Assembly (NCBI GenBank): GCA_001899805.1 | Contig: MKWP01000001.1 | Span: forward strand, 191,001-255,000 | Origin: Lysobacterales bacterium 66-474 | GTDB taxonomy: Bacteria > Pseudomonadota > Gammaproteobacteria > Xanthomonadales > Rhodanobacteraceae | Length of the DNA stretch: 64,000 nucleotides | Direction of reading: 5' to 3' | Shown: positions 49,648-60,624 of the stretch, one piece after another | Position numbering within the stretch: position 1 is the first letter of the stretch | Layout: each line of letters starts with the position of its first letter | The notes under the pieces: model-generated | Seen by the model: only the letters and a program-made list of their open reading frames with translations | Told to the model about the DNA's origin: nothing | The model's database searches: none | Made by a program: the position numbers and the translations under genes

Positions 49648-49950
49648 TCAAATCGGCAACGGCCGCAAGTGCAGCGGCGGCGCGACACCATCGTCGGCCT
49701 GCGCCGATGAAGCAGCCGAACCCTCGTCCAGCGGCGCCTGCAGCATCGCGGCGATCTCGCGCACCACCGGCGCCGCATCGTCCACGCACACGTCGGGCAC
49801 GCTGACCGTCAGGTAATCGCGAGCCGGCAACTGGCCGATGCCGCCGATCAGGTACTCGCCATTGATGAAGCTCGGAATGCCGGCGTGGTCCAGCGCATCC
49901 TTGACCAGGTGCGCATCGACAATGCCTTCGGCGTGATAGACGACTCGCAT
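49648..49950 (-). CDS. DUF2007 small protein
   Basis: 100 residues. The core MRVVYHAEGIVDAHLVKDALDHAGIPSFINGEYLIGGIGQLPARDYLTVSVPD matches DUF2007, a ferredoxin-like fold proposed to act in signalling; function not known. The C-terminal 30 residues are low complexity. Overlaps apt. Confidence 0.82.
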   Translation of the reverse strand: MRVVYHAEGIVDAHLVKDALDHAGIPSFINGEYLIGGIGQLPARDYLTVSVPDVCVDDAAPVVREIAAMLQAPLDEGSAASSAQADDGVAPPLHLRPLPI

Positions 49951-49975
49951 GGCTCCAAGCTAGCACGTTTCTTTT

Positions 49976-50260
49976 GCGATCGTCCCTGATCGCTGCACCC
50001 GGCGGCTGCGGTTCGCGCGGTCGGACGATGACCCTCGTATGCGTCGCGGTGTGACGGCGAGTACCCATCCATGGTGCGGGCGCCTGCCCGGCCATCCGTG
50101 GCCGGGCGTTATTCGCGCCATCCCTGGCGCTCACCCTTCGGGCCGCCTGCGGCGTTCGGGCGCGCTCCCGGCGCGCCTCGTCAGTCGGACACGCGATGCC
50201 ACCGGCATCGCGTAAGCGCCCGCCTTCGCCCTGACTTTTCACCCAAGCAGCTTCGGGCGG
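49976..50260. repeat. dispersed intergenic repeat, copy B (long form)
   Basis: Opens GCGATC-gtccct-GATCGC-TGCA and ends CTGACTTTTCACCCAAGCAGCTTC like copy A, but with more inside: CCATCCATGG (50067), GGCCATCCGTGGCC (50093), GCGCCATCCCTGGCGC (50117), and CGATGCC-acc-GGCATCG. Each is a short palindrome with the same CCATCC-TGG theme. On the minus strand a frame runs out from 50335 over this element (see rejected list). Fills 49951-50333 between DUF2007 and glnS. Confidence 0.65.
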
Positions 50261-50333
50261 GAACCACTTGTAGCCAAGCGTTTTCCCGAACGCATCGCTA
50301 AACTCGTGGACTTCATAATGCAGGATGTGGCTC

Positions 50334-52067
<1,734 letters not shown>

Positions 52068-52090
52068 AACGGGTTGCCGCGCGCGCCTTA

Positions 52091-52109
52091 GCGCGGGCAT
52101 TACCCGCGC
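52091..52109 (+). terminator. hairpin after glnS
   Basis: GCGCGGG-catta-CCCGCGC, 24 bases after the glnS stop. No long T-run follows, so moderate evidence only. The remaining gap to 52358 contains no gene that I can support. Confidence 0.5.
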
Positions 52110-52358
52110 ATGACAAGTCCTTTACATGAAACGGAACGCGTCCTGAAGGCGGGCTGTCTCGCGCGCGACCAGATCGCGCCCGGGAAAAACGAGCGCGCAT
52201 GCGCTTCTCCGGCCCACGCACCTCGCCAAGCTGAATGGCTTCGGTCCCGACGGGGCGATTTCCTGCGCGGCGGTTAGTGGCCGGTCATTGTCCTGTCGTT
52301 AGGTTCGACCTGCATCGCCGCAGCCATGGCGTTGCTTCCGACACGACAGGAGAACACG

Positions 52359-52715
52359 ATGAACACGACAAATCGTTCCCGTCATTTCGCCGTCGTCGTC
52401 CTCGCCGCTGCGCTCGGACTCGGAATGTCCGGTGGCGTGGCATGGGCGGCACGACAGTCCGCACCGACCACCGACCATTCGTCGAGTACCGGCCAAGCCG
52501 TCAGCGACGCGTGGATCACCACCAAGGTCAAAAGCGAACTCGCAACCACCAGGGGAGTCAAGAGCATGGACGTCATGGTGAAGACCGTGGACGGCGTGGT
52601 CACCCTGACCGGCGTGCTGCCCACCCGGATCGCGGTCAACAAGGCCATTGCCGTCGCGCAAAGCGTCAAGGGCGTCAAGGACGTCGACGCCTCCGGCCTG
52701 AAGTCGCAGGGTTGA
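52359..52715 (+). CDS. secreted BON-domain protein
   Basis: 118 residues. Signal peptide (HFAVVVLAAALGLGMSGGVAWA) and one BON domain (ITTKVKSELATTRGVKSMDVMVKTVDGVVTLTGVLPTRIAVNKAIAVAQSVKGVKDVD). OsmY-like, thought to help periplasmic stress resistance. ATG 52359 follows ACAGGAGA. First of a run of three small stress-type genes. Confidence 0.85.
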   Translation: MNTTNRSRHFAVVVLAAALGLGMSGGVAWAARQSAPTTDHSSSTGQAVSDAWITTKVKSELATTRGVKSMDVMVKTVDGVVTLTGVLPTRIAVNKAIAVAQSVKGVKDVDASGLKSQG

Positions 52716-52723
52716 TCGCGACC

Positions 52724-52963
52724 ATGGCCGCGCTCGAAGCCGCTTCCCGGCAACACGGCCCGCAGGTGGGCAAGGATCGCATCCGCCAGGCGTGGCCTGA
52801 CATTTCGGAACGGCTGCGCCAGCGCTGGCGGCGGTTGACCGAGGACGACGTGCTGTTCCCGGGCGGCAGCGCCGCCTATCTCGCCGGCGTGCTGCAGGAT
52901 CGCTACGGCGTCGACAGGCGCGAAGCCGTGTTGCAGGTCTGCGAATTCGAAAACCAGTTGTAG
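52724..52963 (+). CDS. CsbD-like small stress protein (divergent)
   Basis: 79 residues. [53 protein letters not shown] keeps the spacing of CsbD proteins (W..I......W..LT..D....G....L...LQ.RYG....EA...V..FE), though many residues differ. CsbD proteins are small general-stress proteins of unknown mechanism. It starts eight bases after the BON gene and probably shares its mRNA. Confidence 0.6.
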   Translation: MAALEAASRQHGPQVGKDRIRQAWPDISERLRQRWRRLTEDDVLFPGGSAAYLAGVLQDRYGVDRREAVLQVCEFENQL

Positions 52964-53018
52964 CCGTACCGGCGCGCGGGCGTTCGCATGGGATCGTGAC
53001 GTTCGCGCGCCACCTGCA

Positions 53019-53047
53019 AGAAAACGTCTTTCCCTGTGGCGTTTTCT
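53019..53047. terminator. hairpin after the CsbD-like gene
   Basis: AGAAAACG and CGTTTTCT form perfect 8-base arms around a 13-base loop, 55 bases after the stop. Could end the BON-CsbD transcript in either direction. The other ~200 bases before 53254 show no gene. Confidence 0.45.
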
Positions 53048-53253
53048 CGCGGCCTCATGGATGGGGCCTGGCCGGCCGGGCCGCACCCCCTCCGCTCCCG
53101 GCCGGCATCCCGCAGCGTGTCGATGACCGTGCGGGCGCAACTCCGGGCAAGCGACGGATCCGCTTGTCCGGAGACTATCCCTCGCAGCGTGGCAAGCCGC
53201 ACGTGTCCAGTCCTGCAATTCCAACAACAACGACGCAGCACGAGGTGAACCCC

Positions 53254-53418
53254 ATGCTTTATTACGCCATCGTTTTCCTGATCATCGCCCTGGTCGCCGG
53301 CTTCTTCGGGTTCTTCGGCGTGGCCGGCCTCGCCGCGACCATCGCGAAGATCCTGTTCGTGATCTTCATCATCCTGTTCATTGTTTCGCTGATCACCGGA
53401 CGCAGGCCGCGGGTTTGA
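53254..53418 (+). CDS. DUF1328 small membrane protein
   Basis: 54 residues with two membrane segments: [49 protein letters not shown] followed by a basic tail. Matches DUF1328 (YtjA), a stress-associated small membrane protein of unknown function. GAGGTGAA lies seven bases before the ATG. Confidence 0.88.
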   Translation: MLYYAIVFLIIALVAGFFGFFGVAGLAATIAKILFVIFIILFIVSLITGRRPRV

Positions 53419-53441
53419 GCCGCCCTGCCAGACCAGGAATT

Positions 53442-54143
53442 TCACGCGTCGATGCCGAAACGTTCGCGCAGTGCGCGCCGTCCATTGCGGGTGACGCTCA
53501 AGGCGCGACTGTCGAGATCCCGCTCGACCCAGCGGCGTCTCAATGACATGTCCAGCAACGCCGCCCCCAACGCACCGGCGAGGTGCGGGCGGCGTTCGCT
53601 CCAGTCCAGGCATCCGCACGCAAAGCGTCGGCGCTGCGCGCGCGCCTCGGACACGTCCACGCCGAGGGCGCCCAATGCCTCGTCGCCCGCGCGTGTGACC
53701 TCGTAGGCGCCATCGCCCTTGGCTGGTGCAGGTGCCAGCCAGTGCAACGCGAACATCCGGTCGTGCAACGCCACGGCCAACGCGCCGGCCATGTGGTCGT
53801 AGCAGGTGCGCGCACTGCGCAGGCGCCCGGGTGTGTTCGGCATGAACGGCGATTGTGGCGCGCCGGCCACCACGGTGAGCGCCTCCAGCGCGGCGGCGAC
53901 ATGCGCGCTCGCAAGCGCGTAGTAACGATGCCGGCCCTGCGCCGCCACCTTCACCAACCCCTGCGCCACCAGCCTGGCCAGGTGCGCGCTGGTGGTGGAC
54001 GCACCCACCCCGGCCACGATCGACAGTTCCGTGCCGGTGCGCGCGTGGCCGTCGAGCAGCCGGCAGAGCATGCGCGCACGCGCCGGTTCGGCGATCGCCG
54101 CGGCGACGTCCGCGATGGGCGCATCGTTGCGCACGACATCCAT
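53442..54143 (-). CDS. ArsR-type winged-helix regulator
   Basis: 233 residues. The N-terminal 90 residues form an ArsR-like winged helix ([59 protein letters not shown]). The C-terminal ~140 residues are a separate domain with a Cys pair ([24 protein letters not shown]) found in this regulator subfamily; the ligand is unknown. Divergent from the NIPSNAP gene, which it may control. Confidence 0.83.
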   Translation of the reverse strand: MDVVRNDAPIADVAAAIAEPARARMLCRLLDGHARTGTELSIVAGVGASTTSAHLARLVAQGLVKVAAQGRHRYYALASAHVAAALEALTVVAGAPQSPFMPNTPGRLRSARTCYDHMAGALAVALHDRMFALHWLAPAPAKGDGAYEVTRAGDEALGALGVDVSEARAQRRRFACGCLDWSERRPHLAGALGAALLDMSLRRRWVERDLDSRALSVTRNGRRALRERFGIDA

Positions 54144-54395
54144 ACTTTCATTGTAAACGAAGCATGCCGGCAGGGAGCGTGCCACGCTGCCGCCGTGGAA
54201 TCGGACGAGCACATCGAGGAAACGCGCACGGACGAGCCGGAACGGTCTGCGCGCAACGCACGCCGCGAGTTCCTGGCACGTGCGACGGCGTTCGCGGCCG
54301 CGTGCCTCGCGACGCCGGCCGCCATCGGCGCCCTCATCGATCCGTCCACGCGACCCACCCTTCACGCATCGACCGCCACGCACAGGAGCCGCGAC

Positions 54396-54731
54396 ATGCG
54401 CATCGTCTGCATCATCCGTTACGAAATCGATCCCTTCCAGCGCGACGCCTTCCGCGAATACGCCGAAAACTGGGGACGCATCATTCCCCGCTGCGGCGGA
54501 AACCTGGTCGGCTATTTCCTGCCGTGGCAGGGCACCAACGATGTCGGCTGGGGCCTGATCGCATTCGACAGCCTGGCCGCCTACGAAACCTACCAGGCGC
54601 GGCTGCGGGAAGACCCGGACGGCCGCAGGAACTTCGCGTTCGCGCAAACGAAGCGCTTCATCCTGAAAGAGGAAAGGAACTTCGTGGAAATCGTGGACGG
54701 CACGTTCGGGATTCCCGCGACCGGGACATGA
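54396..54731 (+). CDS. NIPSNAP-family protein
   Basis: 111 residues from ATG 54396, which has CAGGAG eight bases upstream. A single ferredoxin-like NIPSNAP domain: [70 protein letters not shown]. The reading frame stays open upstream to a GTG at 54195 and would add 67 residues with a Tat-like segment ([25 protein letters not shown]); see findings. Role unknown. Confidence 0.78.
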   Translation: MRIVCIIRYEIDPFQRDAFREYAENWGRIIPRCGGNLVGYFLPWQGTNDVGWGLIAFDSLAAYETYQARLREDPDGRRNFAFAQTKRFILKEERNFVEIVDGTFGIPATGT

Positions 54732-54810
54732 TCGAACCTCACGCGATACCCGCGGTGCAACGCACCCGTCGGCGCCGCAACCTTCAGGCCCGGCGTGCTA
54801 GGGTACCGGC

Positions 54811-55383
54811 ATGGTCACGCGCAGCCAGAAGCAACGTTCCATCCCGACGCTTCCGGGGTGGATCGCCGGCGTGGCCGACTTCACGCGCACGTTCTCAGAC
54901 TACGACGCGCAGATCGCATTCGCGATAGAGCTGGCGTGCCTCAACGTCGAACACGCCAGCGGCGGCCCGTTCGGCGCCGCCGTATTCGACGACGCCGGCC
55001 GATTGATTGCGGTGGGCACCAACCGCGTCGAACCGCTGCAGTCATCGCTCGCGCACGCGGAAATCGTTGCACTGGCCGCGGCGCAACAGAAATCGGGACG
55101 CGCGCGCCTGAACGGCGATGGCCGCCGTTATACGCTCGCGACCAGCGCGCAACCGTGCTGCCAGTGCTACGGCGCGATCGTGTGGGCCGGCATCGACGAG
55201 TTGCTTGTCGGAGCGCGCGCGGAGGACACCGAGTTGCTGGCCGGCTTCGATGAAGGTCCGCTGCCCGCAGACTGGTCCGGTGAACTCGAGCGGCGTGGCA
55301 TCCAAGTGGTCCGCGATCTTCGCCGGGATGCGGCGCGCGCGGTGCTGGCTGCCTACGCCCGGCTCGGCCGGCCCCGCTATTGA
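54811..55383 (+). CDS. nucleoside/nucleobase deaminase (CMP/dCMP deaminase fold)
   Basis: 190 residues. Zinc site is complete: HAEIVAL (ligand His and catalytic Glu) and SAQPCCQCYGAIVWAGI (PCxxC). GGPFGAAVFD near the N-terminus is typical of guanine deaminase-like members. Exact substrate not determined. Confidence 0.8.
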   Translation: MVTRSQKQRSIPTLPGWIAGVADFTRTFSDYDAQIAFAIELACLNVEHASGGPFGAAVFDDAGRLIAVGTNRVEPLQSSLAHAEIVALAAAQQKSGRARLNGDGRRYTLATSAQPCCQCYGAIVWAGIDELLVGARAEDTELLAGFDEGPLPADWSGELERRGIQVVRDLRRDAARAVLAAYARLGRPRY

Positions 55384-55451
55384 CCTGCCGCAGCGCGCTG
55401 CCGGAAGCGACCGGCTATGCTTCCCGCAATTTGCCGTCCACCGCCACACCG

Positions 55452-56153
55452 ATGAACCGATTGCGCGCCTTCGTGCCCCTGCTGATCCTGATCGCGATCG
55501 GGGTGGCGGTAGGCGCGAGCGGCGTGCTGCAGAATCTCTCGCCCCACCACGTCATGGCCGAGCAGGCCAATTGGCTGCGCTACATCGCGGCGCATCCGGG
55601 ACTGGCGTATGTCGTCTACGTCGTGGTGCTGACGCTGTCGGTGGCCACCGCGATGCCGGGCCCGCTGTTCATCATCATCGCGGGCGGCATGCTGTTCGGG
55701 ATGGGACCGGCGATCGGCCTGTCGCTGGTCGGCGAGGTGCTGGGATCGCTGCTGCTGTTCTTCGCGGCACGCCACGCGTTCGGCGCCGGGAAGCGGCCGC
55801 CGCCGAAATTCGTCGAACGCGTGCGCCAGGGCTACCAGGCCAACCCGGTTTCGTACACGCTGTTCCTGCGCTTCGTGCCGTTGTTCCCGTTCGGCGGCGT
55901 CACGGTGGCGTTGGCCTGGCTGCGCTGCCCGGTGTGGCTGTTCACGTTCGCCACCGCGCTGGGTGGATTGATCATGCTGGTGTTCGAGACCGCGATCGGC
56001 GCCGGGCTGGGCCAGTCCATCGCCGAAGGCCAGGGCATTTCGACGGACCTGCTGCTGGAACCGCACATCTGGCTACCGCTGGTCGGACTCGGCCTGCTGG
56101 CCCTGATCCCGGTGCTGTTGCGCAAGTTGCGTTCCGGCACGCCCTCCGATTGA
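55452..56153 (+). CDS. TVP38/TMEM64 (DedA-like) membrane protein
   Basis: 233 residues with five or six membrane segments. The motif FIIIAGGMLFGMGPAIGLSLVGEVLGSLLLFFAARHAFG, with conserved Gly-rich helix and E, is that of the SNARE-associated/DedA superfamily; members act as lipid transporters or scramblases. ATG 55452 chosen as the start of the membrane protein. Spacing to its neighbours (68 and 70 bases) does not prove an operon. Confidence 0.85.
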   Translation: MNRLRAFVPLLILIAIGVAVGASGVLQNLSPHHVMAEQANWLRYIAAHPGLAYVVYVVVLTLSVATAMPGPLFIIIAGGMLFGMGPAIGLSLVGEVLGSLLLFFAARHAFGAGKRPPPKFVERVRQGYQANPVSYTLFLRFVPLFPFGGVTVALAWLRCPVWLFTFATALGGLIMLVFETAIGAGLGQSIAEGQGISTDLLLEPHIWLPLVGLGLLALIPVLLRKLRSGTPSD

Positions 56154-56223
56154 CCGGAAAGCGGGTGCACGCCGCCGCCCGAAGCACTACCCTTGCGACG
56201 AATCCGATCTTGTCCGCACGACG

Positions 56224-57786
56224 ATGACGACGACCGCCGCCACCGCGCACGACAAAACGCCCGCGCCGCTGCCCCGGCAGATTCCCTACATCATCGCCAC
56301 CGAGGGTTGCGAGCGCTTCAGCTTCTACGGCATGCGCAACATCCTGACGCCGTTCCTGGTGTCGACGTTGCTGCTGTACCTGCCGCTGGGCGAACGCGCG
56401 CTCGCGGCCAAGGACGTCTTCCACACCTTCGTGATCGGCGTGTATTTCTTCCCGCTGCTTGGCGGCTGGATCGCCGACCGGCTGTGGGGCAAATACCGGA
56501 CGATACTGTGGCTGTCGCTGGTGTACGTGGCCGGCCACGCCTGCCTCGCCTTGTTCGACAACCACCGCACCGGGTTCTACACGGGCCTGTTCCTGATCGC
56601 GCTGGGCTCGGGCGGCATCAAGCCGCTGGTCTCGGCGTTCGTCGGCGACCAGTTCGATTCCAGCAACAAGCACCGCGCCAAACTGGTGTACGACGCTTTC
56701 TACTGGATCATCAATTTCGGTTCGTTCTTCGCCTCGCTGCTGATGCCGATCTTCCTGCGCGACCTCGGACCCGCGATTGCCTTCGGGATTCCGGGCGCGT
56801 TGATGGCGATCGCGTTGCTGGTGTTCTGGCTGGGCCGCCATCGCTACGTGCGCGTGCCGCCCACGCCGCCGAATCCGCATTCGCTGTTGCGCGTGGCGCG
56901 CAGCGCGCTGCTGGCACGCGTGCCAGGGCAGGCGCGCCCTGGGCTGTGGATCGCCATCCTCGGCATCGTCGCCGCGCTGTTCGCGCTGGCCGTGATTCCG
57001 CAGCTCGGCTTCGTGATCAGCGCCTGCCTCGCGCTCGGCGCGCTGCTGGTGTTCGGCGGCATCGGCACCGCGCTGCAACTGGAACGCGCGCGCGGCATCC
57101 ACCCCGACGAGGCCGTCGACGGGGTGCGTGGCGTGTTGCGGGTGCTGGTGGTATTCGCGTTGACCACGCCGTTCTGGTCGCTGTTCGACCAGAAAGCCTC
57201 GACCTGGGTGCTGCAGGGCGCCGAAATGACCAAGCCCGCGTGGTTCCACGAGGCGCAGATGCAGGCGCTCAATCCGCTGCTGGTGCTGATCCTGATCCCG
57301 CTCAACAACACGCTGTTGTTCCCGCTGCTGCGCCGCTTCGGAATCGAGCCCACCGCGCTGCGCCGCATGGGCGCCGGCATCGCGCTGGCGGCGCTGGCAT
57401 GGGTGGCCGCGGGGATGTTGCAGCTTGCGCTTGACGGCGGCGATGCCGTGTCGATCGCGTGGCAGGTATTGCCGTACGCGCTGCTGACGCTGGGCGAAGT
57501 GCTGGTGTCCGCGACCGGGCTCGAATTCGCCTACAGCCAGGCACCGCCCTCGATGAAGGGCTCGATCATGAGCTTCTGGATGCTCGCAGTAACCTTCGGC
57601 AACCTGTGGGTGCTGCTGGCCGACGCCGGCGTGCGCAACGACACCGTCACCGGCTGGATCGCCGCGACCGGCTTCGGCGAGACGGCGTTCCTGATGTTCT
57701 TCTTCGCAGCCTTCGCCGCGCTCGCGGCACTGGTGTTCGCGTGGTACGCGCGCCGCTACCCGATGCAGGATTTCTATCGGGCCTGA
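56224..57786 (+). CDS. proton-dependent oligopeptide transporter (POT family)
   Basis: 520 residues, 12-14 membrane helices. The POT signature EGCERFSFYGMRNIL (ExxERFxxYG) and the second signature region LGSGGIKPLVSAFVGDQF are present. Imports di- and tripeptides with protons. It has a long loop between helices 6 and 7 typical of bacterial members. Ligand range not readable. Confidence 0.92.
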   Translation: MTTTAATAHDKTPAPLPRQIPYIIATEGCERFSFYGMRNILTPFLVSTLLLYLPLGERALAAKDVFHTFVIGVYFFPLLGGWIADRLWGKYRTILWLSLVYVAGHACLALFDNHRTGFYTGLFLIALGSGGIKPLVSAFVGDQFDSSNKHRAKLVYDAFYWIINFGSFFASLLMPIFLRDLGPAIAFGIPGALMAIALLVFWLGRHRYVRVPPTPPNPHSLLRVARSALLARVPGQARPGLWIAILGIVAALFALAVIPQLGFVISACLALGALLVFGGIGTALQLERARGIHPDEAVDGVRGVLRVLVVFALTTPFWSLFDQKASTWVLQGAEMTKPAWFHEAQMQALNPLLVLILIPLNNTLLFPLLRRFGIEPTALRRMGAGIALAALAWVAAGMLQLALDGGDAVSIAWQVLPYALLTLGEVLVSATGLEFAYSQAPPSMKGSIMSFWMLAVTFGNLWVLLADAGVRNDTVTGWIAATGFGETAFLMFFFAAFAALAALVFAWYARRYPMQDFYRA

Positions 57787-57878
57787 GTGGCGGCACCCAA
57801 TGAATGACGGATCGAACCGGCAAGGCTCGCAACCGTCGCCTTCGATGCGGCAGCCATGTCCGTTCCACCGTCCGGCGG

Positions 57879-59597
57879 TCAGCGCCGCAGGGCACGCAAA
57901 AGCCCATCCAGGGGCAAGGTGTTCAGCACGTCCCCCCTGGACAGCCATGCGCGCCGCGCCTGATCCACGCCAAAGCGCATGTTCGCGAGACCCGCGGCAC
58001 TGTGCGCATCGCTGGAGATCACGAGCTTGCAACCCGCCTCGCGCGCCGCGCGTGCGTGGATATCGTCGAGGTCGAGCCGGTCGGGGTGCGCGTTGATCTC
58101 CAGCGCCACGCCGCGTTCTGCCGCAGCCGCGAAAATTTCGCCGAGTTGCGCGGAGAATTCCGGACGCTCGTTGATCAGCCGCGTGGTGGGGTGCGCGAGA
58201 ATCTGCACGCGACGATTGTCGAGCGCCTTCAGCACGCGCGCCGTTTGCTTCCCGGCCGGCAACCCCAGGCGGTAATGCAGCGCCGCCACCACCACGTCCA
58301 TCTCGGCCAGCACCGCGTCGGGCAGGTCCAGGCGGCCGTCGGCGAGGATGTCCACCTCGGCGCTTTTGAGCAGGCGGAAATCCTTGAAGCCCGCGTTGAG
58401 ACGGTCGATCGCGGCGAACTGCGCGCGCAGCGCCCTGGCATCCAGACCGTGCGCCACGCGTACCTGCGGTGAATGGTCGGTGATGGCGAGGTAGCCGTAG
58501 CCGAGCGTGCGAGCCGCGTCCGCCATGGCTTGCAGCGAATCGTGCCCATCACTGGCGGCGGTGTGGGCGTGCAGGTCGCCGCGCACATCGCGCAATTCGA
58601 TCAGCGTGGGCAGGCGGCCGTCGCGCGCCGCCTCGATTTCGCCGCGGTTCTCGCGCAACTCGGGCGGGATGTACGGCAGGCCGACGGAGGCGAAGAGCTC
58701 CTTCTCGCTGCGTCCGGCGATGCGCCGTTCGCCGCGGTACACGCCGTACTCGTTGATCTTGAGGCCGCGCGCGACCGCGATCCTGCGCACCGCGATGTTG
58801 TGGGACTTGGATCCGGTGAAGTAGTACAACGCCGCGCCACAACTCACTTCCGGAATCAGCCGCAGGTCCACCTGGATGCCGTTGCGCAGCCGCACCGAGG
58901 CGCGCGTGGTGCCCTGCGACAGCACCTCGGCCACCGCGTCGTAGCCGACGAAACCGCGCATCACCGGCGCGCCATGCCTGGCGGTCACCACGAGGTCGAG
59001 GTCGCCGACGGTATCGCGCCGGCGCCGGAAGCTGCCCGCCACGGTGACGGTCTTGATGCCTTCGATGCCGCGCAAGTACGCCAGCAACGGCACGACGATC
59101 TGCTCCGCGTCGCCGAGCTTGAAACGCTGCGTCGCCGTGCCGCGCCCATCGAGCGCGGCCTTGATGCGCTGCACGGTCCTGGCGCCGAAGCCCGGGACGG
59201 CCAGCAAGGCGCCCGTGCGTATCGCGCGTTTGAGATCTTCGAAGCTGCGGATGCCGAGTTCGTTGTAGAGGAGCCGCACGCGCCTGGGGCCGAGACCGGG
59301 CAAACGCATCAAGTCGGCGAGCGCCCGCGGCACGCGGGTTTCGAGTTGCGCGAGTTGCGGCAGCGCGCCGGTACGCACGATGGTTTCGATCTTGGCCGCG
59401 AGGTCCTTGCCGATGCCGGGCAGCGCATCGAGATCGCTTCCGGCGGCCACCAGATCCGACATGCTTCGCGAAGAGGCGCCCACCACGCGCGCCGCGTTGC
59501 GATAGGCGCGCACGCGGAACGGGTTGGCGTCCTGGATTTCCAGCAGGTCCGCGTAACGGTTGAAGAGTTCGGCGATTTCCGCGTTGTCGACGGCCAA
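57879..59597 (-). CDS. polX: family X DNA polymerase with PHP exonuclease domain
   Basis: 572 residues. N-terminal helix-hairpin-helix region, nucleotidyl-transferase with GDLDLVVT (two of the catalytic Asp), and a C-terminal PHP domain opening with GDLHAHTAASDG and containing further His/Asp metal ligands (ITDHSPQ, VISSDAHS). PolX acts in base-excision repair. It lies 18 bases downstream of the alcohol dehydrogenase gene, so it may be read with usp and adh. Confidence 0.92.
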   Translation of the reverse strand: MAVDNAEIAELFNRYADLLEIQDANPFRVRAYRNAARVVGASSRSMSDLVAAGSDLDALPGIGKDLAAKIETIVRTGALPQLAQLETRVPRALADLMRLPGLGPRRVRLLYNELGIRSFEDLKRAIRTGALLAVPGFGARTVQRIKAALDGRGTATQRFKLGDAEQIVVPLLAYLRGIEGIKTVTVAGSFRRRRDTVGDLDLVVTARHGAPVMRGFVGYDAVAEVLSQGTTRASVRLRNGIQVDLRLIPEVSCGAALYYFTGSKSHNIAVRRIAVARGLKINEYGVYRGERRIAGRSEKELFASVGLPYIPPELRENRGEIEAARDGRLPTLIELRDVRGDLHAHTAASDGHDSLQAMADAARTLGYGYLAITDHSPQVRVAHGLDARALRAQFAAIDRLNAGFKDFRLLKSAEVDILADGRLDLPDAVLAEMDVVVAALHYRLGLPAGKQTARVLKALDNRRVQILAHPTTRLINERPEFSAQLGEIFAAAAERGVALEINAHPDRLDLDDIHARAAREAGCKLVISSDAHSAAGLANMRFGVDQARRAWLSRGDVLNTLPLDGLLRALRR

Positions 59598-59615
59598 GAC
59601 GGACTCCCGGCAAAT

Positions 59616-60599
59616 TCACGGCACCAGCACGGCGGCGCCGCTGAACCGGCCATGGCGAAGATCCGCCAAAGCCTCGTTCGCGTGCTCCAGCCGATAGGTT
59701 TGGGTGGTGGTCTTGACGCCCATGGCTGTCGGGGTGGAGAAGAAACCACGCGCGTCTTCGCGGGTGAGGTTGGCGACGGAAACGACTTCGCGTTCTTCCC
59801 ACAACAGGCGGTACGGAAAAGTCGGGATGTCGCTCATGTGGATTCCGCCGCAGACTACGCGCCCGCCCTTGCGCACCGCCTTCAATGCAGCGGGAACCAG
59901 CGTCCCGACCGGGGCGAAGATGATCGCCGCATCCAGCTGCTTGGGCGGCGCGACATCCGAACCGCCCGCCCACGACGCCCCCAGCGACAGTGCAAAGGAC
60001 TGTGCCGCGGTATCGCCGGGCCTGGTGAAAGCGAAAACCTCGCGATCCTGCCGGATCGCCACCTGCGTGACGATGTGCGCCGCGGCGCCGAATCCATACA
60101 GTCCGATCCGCCACGCATCGCCGGTGCGGCGCAGGCACCTCCACCCGATCAATCCGGCGCACAGCAATGGCGCCGTGGCCACGGCCTCCGCATCATCGTG
60201 CAGGCGAACGCAGTAGGCCGCGCGGGCGGCCACGTGGCTCGCGAATCCGCCCGGCCGGGTGTAGCCCGTGAACTCCGGGTGGTCGCACAGGTTTTCACGC
60301 CCGTTTCTGCAATAGGCGCAAACGCCGCAGGTGCCGCCGAGCCAGGGCACGCCGACACGCATCCCCGGCACCAGTTCCTCGACGTCGTGGCCCACGCGTT
60401 CGACGACGCCGACGATTTCATGTCCCGGCACGACCGGGGGCCTGACGCACGGCAACTCTCCGTCGACCACGTGCAGGTCGGTGCGGCACACGCCGCAGGC
60501 CTCGACCCGCACGAGCACTTCGTCCGGCAACACGGAAGGATTCGCCAGTTCCTTCGGAACCAGCGGTTCGCCAATCCCCTCCAGAACCATTGCACGCAT
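59616..60599 (-). CDS. zinc-dependent alcohol dehydrogenase
   Basis: 327 residues, medium-chain dehydrogenase. Catalytic zinc: Cys in ACGVCRTDLHVVDG and His in VVPGHEIVGVV; structural zinc: CGVCAYCRNGRENLC; the nucleotide loop is LYGFGAAAH, an unusual replacement of the usual GxGGxG. Likely oxidises or reduces short alcohols/aldehydes during oxygen limitation, given its FNR-boxed neighbour usp, 25 bases upstream. Cofactor choice uncertain. Confidence 0.87.
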   Translation of the reverse strand: MRAMVLEGIGEPLVPKELANPSVLPDEVLVRVEACGVCRTDLHVVDGELPCVRPPVVPGHEIVGVVERVGHDVEELVPGMRVGVPWLGGTCGVCAYCRNGRENLCDHPEFTGYTRPGGFASHVAARAAYCVRLHDDAEAVATAPLLCAGLIGWRCLRRTGDAWRIGLYGFGAAAHIVTQVAIRQDREVFAFTRPGDTAAQSFALSLGASWAGGSDVAPPKQLDAAIIFAPVGTLVPAALKAVRKGGRVVCGGIHMSDIPTFPYRLLWEEREVVSVANLTREDARGFFSTPTAMGVKTTTQTYRLEHANEALADLRHGRFSGAAVLVP

Positions 60600-60624
60600 G
60601 TTTCCTGCCTGCGAGCGGGGGCGT

